DNA of 32,555 bases from an uncultured beta proteobacterium (GTDB lineage: Bacteria > Pseudomonadota > Gammaproteobacteria > Burkholderiales > Burkholderiaceae_C): NCBI GenBank assembly GCA_903920695.1, contig CAIXNB010000183.1:1-32555 (forward strand), in the 5' to 3' direction. A program made the position numbers and the translations under genes. The notes under the pieces were generated by a model, which made no database searches, was not told where the DNA came from, and saw only the letters and a program-made list of their open reading frames with translations. Below, in pieces: positions 24,527 to 32,555 of the stretch (its first letter is position 1; the number at the start of each line of letters is the position of its first letter).

Positions 24527-25324
24527 ATGACAGACATCCTGCTTTCGGTCAAGGACATCTCGGTTCGCTTCGGTGGCGTTCTGGCGGTCAACAAAGTCAG
24601 CTTCGACGTGCGCCGCGGCGAGGTCTTCACGCTGATCGGCCCCAACGGCGCTGGCAAGACCACGGTTTTCAACCTGATCAGCCGCATCTACCAGCCGACC
24701 TCCGGTGAGATCCGCTTTGACGGCCAACTGCTGACGGCGCTGCCGCCGCATGGCATTGCCGTCATCGGCATTGCGCGCACTTTTCAGAACATCGAACTGT
24801 TCGAATACGCCACCGTGCTGCAAAACCTGCTGATCGGTTTTCACACGCACCGCAGTTGCGGCTTGCTGGCCGAAGTGTTCTTCACGCCCTCAGCACGGCG
24901 CAGCGAACTCGCGGCGCGGCGCAAGGCCGAGGAGGTGATCGACCTGCTCAAGCTCCAGCATTACCGCGACTCCCACGTCGCCGGCCTGCCCTACGGCGTG
25001 CGCAAGGTGGTGGAACTGGCGCGCGCCCTGTGCACCGAGCCGAAGCTGCTGCTGCTGGACGAACCTTCATCGGGCCTGAACGTGGAAGAGACTGAGGATA
25101 TGGCCTGGTGGATTCAGGACATCCAGCAGGAGCTCGGTGTCACCGTGCTAATGGTCGAACACGACATGAGCCTGGTCTCGCATGTGTCGGACCGCGTGCT
25201 GGCGATGAACCAGGGCGAGGTGCTGTTCCAGGGCAGTCCGGGCGAGGTCGAGAAGAACCCAGCCGTGATCGAAGCCTACCTCGGCACCGTCAACGATGTG
25301 GCCAGTCTGCGGAGGACGGCATGA
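24527..25324 (+). CDS. livG: ABC transporter ATP-binding protein (LivG family)
   Basis: 265 residues. Walker [10 protein letters not shown] (about 38-46), Q-loop region [10 protein letters not shown], Walker [13 protein letters not shown] and an H-loop MVEHDMSLV are all intact. The signature is [15 protein letters not shown], a variant common in LivG proteins of acid-type importers rather than LSYGQQRR. It ends [15 protein letters not shown]. The livF start overlaps its stop (ATGA), so the two ATPases are translationally coupled. Confidence 0.92.
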   Translation: MTDILLSVKDISVRFGGVLAVNKVSFDVRRGEVFTLIGPNGAGKTTVFNLISRIYQPTSGEIRFDGQLLTALPPHGIAVIGIARTFQNIELFEYATVLQNLLIGFHTHRSCGLLAEVFFTPSARRSELAARRKAEEVIDLLKLQHYRDSHVAGLPYGVRKVVELARALCTEPKLLLLDEPSSGLNVEETEDMAWWIQDIQQELGVTVLMVEHDMSLVSHVSDRVLAMNQGEVLFQGSPGEVEKNPAVIEAYLGTVNDVASLRRTA

Positions 25325-26106
25325 GCACCATCAGCCCAGAAATCATGCTCGCGCTCGCCAATGTCGAGAGCTCCTACGGCCCGATCAAGGCGATCCGCGG
25401 CGTCAGCCTGAAAGTGCGCAAGGGCGAGATCGCCACCGTGCTGGGCTCCAACGGCGCGGGCAAGAGCACCATCCTGAAAACCATTTCTGGCATTCTGGAC
25501 CCGACGCGCGGCACGGTCGAATTCAACGGCCAGGACATCACGGCGCAGGACCCGACGCTGATCGTCAAGCGCGGCCTGAGCCATGTGCCCGAAGGGCGTG
25601 AGGTGTTTCCGCTGCTCTCAGTGCGCGACAACCTGCTGATGGGCGCTTACACGCGGGCCGACAAGGACGGCGTGGCGCGCGACCTGGAAGTGGTCTACGG
25701 CTACTTCCCGATCCTGCAGGAGCGCGCCGCACAGCACGCCGGGCTGCTCTCGGGCGGCCAGCAGCAGATGCTGGCGATCTCGCGGGCGCTGATGGCCGCG
25801 CCACAGTTGATGCTGCTCGATGAGCCGAGCCTGGGCCTGTCGCCCAAACTCACGAAAGACATCTTCGAGATCGTCGTGCGCATCAACCGCGAGCGCGGCA
25901 CCACCATCCTGCTGGTCGAGCAGAACGCCAACATGGCGCTCAATGTCGGCGATTTCGGCTATGTGCTGGAGAACGGCCGCATCGTGATGGAAGACAGCTG
26001 CGCGCGCTTACGCGAGAAGGAAGACATCCAGGAGTTCTACCTCGGGATGAAGGAAGCCGGCGTGCGCGGCGAGCGGCGCTGGAAGAAGAAGAAAACCTGG
26101 CGCTGA
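25321..26106 (+). CDS. livF: ABC transporter ATP-binding protein (LivF family)
   Basis: 261 residues from the ATG overlapping the livG stop. Motifs: ESSYGPIKAIRGVSL, Walker A GSNGAGKST, HVPEGREVFPLLSVRDNLLM (characteristic LivF Q-loop/PEGR motif), signature LSGGQQQMLAISRAL, Walker B LMLLDEPSLGLSP and H-loop LLVEQNANMAL. An unusual very basic tail (RRWKKKKTWR) follows the normal end of the family near FYLG. It pairs with LivG to power uptake. Confidence 0.93.
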   Translation: MSTISPEIMLALANVESSYGPIKAIRGVSLKVRKGEIATVLGSNGAGKSTILKTISGILDPTRGTVEFNGQDITAQDPTLIVKRGLSHVPEGREVFPLLSVRDNLLMGAYTRADKDGVARDLEVVYGYFPILQERAAQHAGLLSGGQQQMLAISRALMAAPQLMLLDEPSLGLSPKLTKDIFEIVVRINRERGTTILLVEQNANMALNVGDFGYVLENGRIVMEDSCARLREKEDIQEFYLGMKEAGVRGERRWKKKKTWR

Positions 26107-26156
26107 GCCGCGCCTGCGCCCCCCTTGCTAGCTGACAGATCAACCTGAATAACCTG

Positions 26157-30046
<3,890 letters not shown>

Positions 30047-30149
30047 ACGCCAGCGTCAAGCCGCACAAACCGTAACCAATTGACGCAAGACGCCAGCCCG
30101 CCGGCGGTCTATTCTGCGCCCGACCTACCACTGCGAAACGACAAGACCG

Positions 30150-30956
30150 ATGCCCACGCCCCTGCTGCTCGAACACCTCGACGGTGTTGCCATGCTGACC
30201 CTGAATCGTCCGGATCGCGCCAATGTGCTCGACGTCGAGATGTCGGCCGCGCTGATCGCGGCCATCGATGCAGTGGCCCAGGACAAGTCGGTGCGCGCCG
30301 TGCTGTTGCAGGCGCGCGGCCGGCAGTTCTGCGGCGGCGGCAACATCGGCGACTTTGCCAGCACGCCCGAGCAGCTCGGCGACCTGCTGGAACGTGGCAT
30401 CCCGCCGCTGCACCGCGCCATCCACCGGCTCGCGACGCTGCCGCTGCCGGTGATCAGCGCGCTCAACGGACCGATCGGCGGTGGCGGCATCGGCCTGGCG
30501 CTGTGCGCTGATATCGTGCTGGCGGCCGAGTCGATGAAGCTGCGCGGCGGCTACTCGGCGATCGGCCTGACGCCCGATGTCGGCGCCTCCTGGTTCCTGG
30601 CGCGGCGCGTCGGTGCGGCCCGCTGCAAGGAAGTCTTCTTCACGAATGAAGCTCTGTCGGCGCGCGAATGCCTGGCGCTGGGCATTGTGTCAAAGGTCTA
30701 CCCGGACGCAGAGCTTGCCGAACGAGCGCTCGCCCTGGCGGCCTCGCTGGCGCGCGGCGCCGCCGGCTCACTGGCGCGCATCAAACTGCTGGCCGATGGC
30801 GCGCACAGCCGCACGCTGGCCGAGCAGCTTGAACTTGAGCAGCGCTTCATGGTCGAGTCGGGCCGCAGCGCCGACTCCGCCGAAGGCGTGCGTGCCTTCA
30901 TGCAGAAGCGCGCCCCGCGTTTCACCGACCCGGTCCGGCCACCCGAAGCCGGCTGA
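30150..30956 (+). CDS. Enoyl-CoA hydratase/isomerase (crotonase family, PaaG-like active site)
   Basis: 268 residues. Crotonase landmarks are LTLNRPDRANVLD, the oxyanion-hole segment RQFCGGGNIGDF (about 58-69) and NGPIGGGGIGLALCADIVLA (about 106-125). The first catalytic Glu of hydratases is absent (GGGGIG), while an acidic residue is present in GLTPDVGASWFL (D143). One-acid active sites of this kind are typical of isomerases such as PaaG rather than two-glutamate hydratases. It lies 103 bp after the dienoyl-CoA-reductase-like gene in the same direction, with no strong Shine-Dalgarno, and probably takes part in the same degradation route. Confidence 0.85.
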   Translation: MPTPLLLEHLDGVAMLTLNRPDRANVLDVEMSAALIAAIDAVAQDKSVRAVLLQARGRQFCGGGNIGDFASTPEQLGDLLERGIPPLHRAIHRLATLPLPVISALNGPIGGGGIGLALCADIVLAAESMKLRGGYSAIGLTPDVGASWFLARRVGAARCKEVFFTNEALSARECLALGIVSKVYPDAELAERALALAASLARGAAGSLARIKLLADGAHSRTLAEQLELEQRFMVESGRSADSAEGVRAFMQKRAPRFTDPVRPPEAG

Positions 30957-30994
30957 TTTCACTTTCACCTCACCCACCACTAGGAGCACCGACC

Positions 30995-32167
30995 ATGCTG
31001 AAGACTTGTTTGACCACTTTGCTGCTCAGCGCGGCCACCCTGGCCATGGCCCAAAACAAGGGGGTCACCGATACCGAGATCGTGCTCGGGCTGATCACCG
31101 ATCTGTCGGGACCGATTGCCAACTATGGCAAGGAGTCGCGCAACGGCATGAACATGGCCATCGACGAGATCAACGCCAAGGGCGGCATCCAGGGGCGCAA
31201 GATCCGCCTAGTGATCGAAGACCATGGCTACGAGCCCAAGCGCGCTCTGCTCGCCGCGCAAAAGCTGGTGCAGCAGGACAATGTGTTCGCCATCCTGGGC
31301 CATCTGGGCACTGCGACCAATATGGCAGCGCTGCCCTTTGTGCTGGAGAACAAGGTTTTCAACTTCATGCCGCAGGGCGCATCGCCGGCGTTGTCAGAGC
31401 CGCCCAGCCCCTACAAGATTGCGCTGGCGCCATCCTATTTCACGATGACGACCACGACGCTGGATTACATGCTGAAGAAGAAACCGTACCAGCGCATCGG
31501 CGTGCTGTACCAGGATGACGACTATGGCCGCGAAGTGATGGAAGCGGCCGACGTCTACCTCAAGAGCAAGGGCCTGGCGGTTGCGGAGAAGGTCTCGTAC
31601 AAGCGCGGCGCCACCGACTTCGCTTCCCAGATGGCCAAGCTCAAGGCTGCCAATTGCGACCTGGTGCTCAACGCCTCGACCCTGCGCGAGTACATCGGCT
31701 CGGTGGGTGAAGCGCGCAAGATCGGCTTCAACCCCGACTTCCTCGGCACCGCAGCCAACTATTCGCAGCAGGTGCCCACGCTCGGCGGCGCGGCGATGGA
31801 CGGCGTCTATGGCTCCACCTTCATCCCGCTGCCCTATGCCGACGACGCCAACCCGGCGGTGCGCACCTGGGTAGCCGCCTACAAGAAACGCTTTACCGAT
31901 GACCCGGGTCTGTACTCGATGTACTCGTACTATGCGATGACGACGTTTGCCAAACTGGCCGACAAGGCCGGCAAGAAGTTCAACGCGGAGACCTTCAACG
32001 CGGCGATGGAAGCCACCAAGCTCGGCCCCGATGAGCTCGGCAACCCACCATTCAACGTGACCAAGGACAACCGCCAGAGCAACAAGAAGGTGCGCATGGC
32101 GCAGGTCACTGGCGGCAAGTGGGTTCTGGTCACAGGCTATCTTGACCCGGTTCTCGAACAGAAATGA
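30995..32167 (+). CDS. ABC transporter substrate-binding protein, LivK type (third)
   Basis: 390 residues, ATG at 30995 with TAGGAG upstream. A short signal peptide (LTTLLLSAATLAMAQ) precedes the binding fold: EIVLGLITDLSGPIANYG, NAKGGIQGRKIRLVIEDHGY, IGVLYQDDDYGREV and YKRGATDFASQMAKLK. It shares several blocks with the first binding protein (GRKIRLxxED, YKRGATDF). It is separated from the transporter genes by the acyl-CoA enzymes and its stop overlaps the next synthetase start (ATGA), so it belongs to the same transcription unit. Confidence 0.9.
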   Translation: MLKTCLTTLLLSAATLAMAQNKGVTDTEIVLGLITDLSGPIANYGKESRNGMNMAIDEINAKGGIQGRKIRLVIEDHGYEPKRALLAAQKLVQQDNVFAILGHLGTATNMAALPFVLENKVFNFMPQGASPALSEPPSPYKIALAPSYFTMTTTTLDYMLKKKPYQRIGVLYQDDDYGREVMEAADVYLKSKGLAVAEKVSYKRGATDFASQMAKLKAANCDLVLNASTLREYIGSVGEARKIGFNPDFLGTAANYSQQVPTLGGAAMDGVYGSTFIPLPYADDANPAVRTWVAAYKKRFTDDPGLYSMYSYYAMTTFAKLADKAGKKFNAETFNAAMEATKLGPDELGNPPFNVTKDNRQSNKKVRMAQVTGGKWVLVTGYLDPVLEQK

Positions 32168-32555
32168 CGACGGCGCGACCGGCTGCGGCCGAGCCCGGTG
32201 CAGCCAGCGCGGCAGCGCCTGCACGCAGCCGCATCGGCCGCGTTGTTCTCGGCGACCTGCTGCAGCGCGCGGCACGGCGTTTTCCGGCGCGCACGGCGCT
32301 GGTGGGCGGTGAGCAGAAACTGAGTTTTGCGGAACTCGACGCGGCGTCGAACCGCATGGCGCGAGCCCTGCTGGCGCAGGGGCTGCATCCGGGCGACCGG
32401 GTGGCCATGCTGTGCGACAACTCCATACCCATGGTGATCGCGATGTTCGGCATCTACAAGGCCGCCCTGGTCTGGGTCCCGATCAACACCGCGCTCGCGG
32501 TCGACGCCATCGGCTACATCCTCGAACACGCGCAGGCCAGTCATCTGGTCATCGA
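32164..32555 (+). CDS. AMP-dependent acyl-CoA synthetase, N-terminal part (runs off the right edge)
   Basis: 130 codons are present, starting at an ATG that overlaps the upstream stop. After an Ala-rich lead the sequence reads LLQRAARRFPARTALVGGEQ, LSFAELDAASNRMARAL, HPGDRVAMLCDNS and GIYKAALVWVPINT, the standard N-terminal part of fatty-acid or aromatic-acid CoA ligases. The ATP-binding motifs lie beyond the window. It is a second CoA ligase in the cluster, with a different N-terminus from the first. Confidence 0.85.
   Translation, partial: MTTARPAAAEPGAASAAAPARSRIGRVVLGDLLQRAARRFPARTALVGGEQKLSFAELDAASNRMARALLAQGLHPGDRVAMLCDNSIPMVIAMFGIYKAALVWVPINTALAVDAIGYILEHAQASHLVI

Noticed and set aside
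30053..30086. Inverted repeat GCGTCAA / TTGACGC between the reductase and crotonase genes
   Set aside because: The 7-bp arms with a 20-nt spacer are weak, and no promoter or T-run could be tied to them; likely chance.

Overview
The window is GC-rich bacterial DNA, most likely from a member of the Burkholderiales (Betaproteobacteria, Comamonadaceae-like). This placement rests on the look of UreA/UreB/UreC, UrtA and the LivKHMGF-type transporter clusters, not on any marker gene. No rRNA, tRNA or CRISPR array was seen.

Left part (1-10.6 kb). The edge holds the start of urtA, the urea ABC transporter binding protein, on the minus strand. Next is a tightly overlapping three-gene minus-strand operon: a heme-oxygenase-like protein, a CarH-like B12-binding protein with the W-x9-EH photoreceptor motif, and a five-PAS diguanylate cyclase. 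I read this as a possible split version of the B12/biliverdin photoreceptors called photocobilins, wired to c-di-GMP. Behind its promoter lies a scrap of an HD-GYP phosphodiesterase. Then come an exported amidohydrolase, a beta-propeller remnant, a BrnTA toxin-antitoxin module whose toxin is truncated, a hot-dog thioesterase, a second (membrane) diguanylate cyclase and an orphan ABC ATPase.

Middle (10.7-17.7 kb). A REP-like double hairpin precedes a two-component pair on the minus strand. The sensor is a large hybrid kinase whose input is a whole NCS1 nucleobase-transporter domain followed by a cysteine cluster. Its coupled partner is a LuxR-type response regulator. Divergent from the kinase, and only about 50 bp away, are ureA-ureB-ureC behind a good sigma-54-like promoter. 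The accessory genes ureD, ureE, ureF and ureG are absent from the window, and urtA is 15 kb away. The arrangement suggests that the transporter-like sensor controls urea or purine-nitrogen use.

Toxin-antitoxin debris (17.7-19.9 kb). A VapBC-like AbrB/PIN pair has been merged into one ORF by a frameshift. An AbiEi antitoxin sits next to a broken AbiEii toxin, with a perfect palindrome at its promoter.

Right part (20.1-32.6 kb). A long plus-strand, mostly overlapping cluster encodes a branched-chain-amino-acid-type ABC importer (two binding proteins, two permeases, two ATPases), an acyl-CoA synthetase, a 2,4-dienoyl-CoA-reductase-like flavoprotein, an enoyl-CoA hydratase/isomerase, a third binding protein and the start of a second acyl-CoA synthetase. 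Together they look like a system that imports a carboxylic acid, activates it to a CoA thioester and degrades it by beta-oxidation-type steps. The substrate cannot be read from the sequence.
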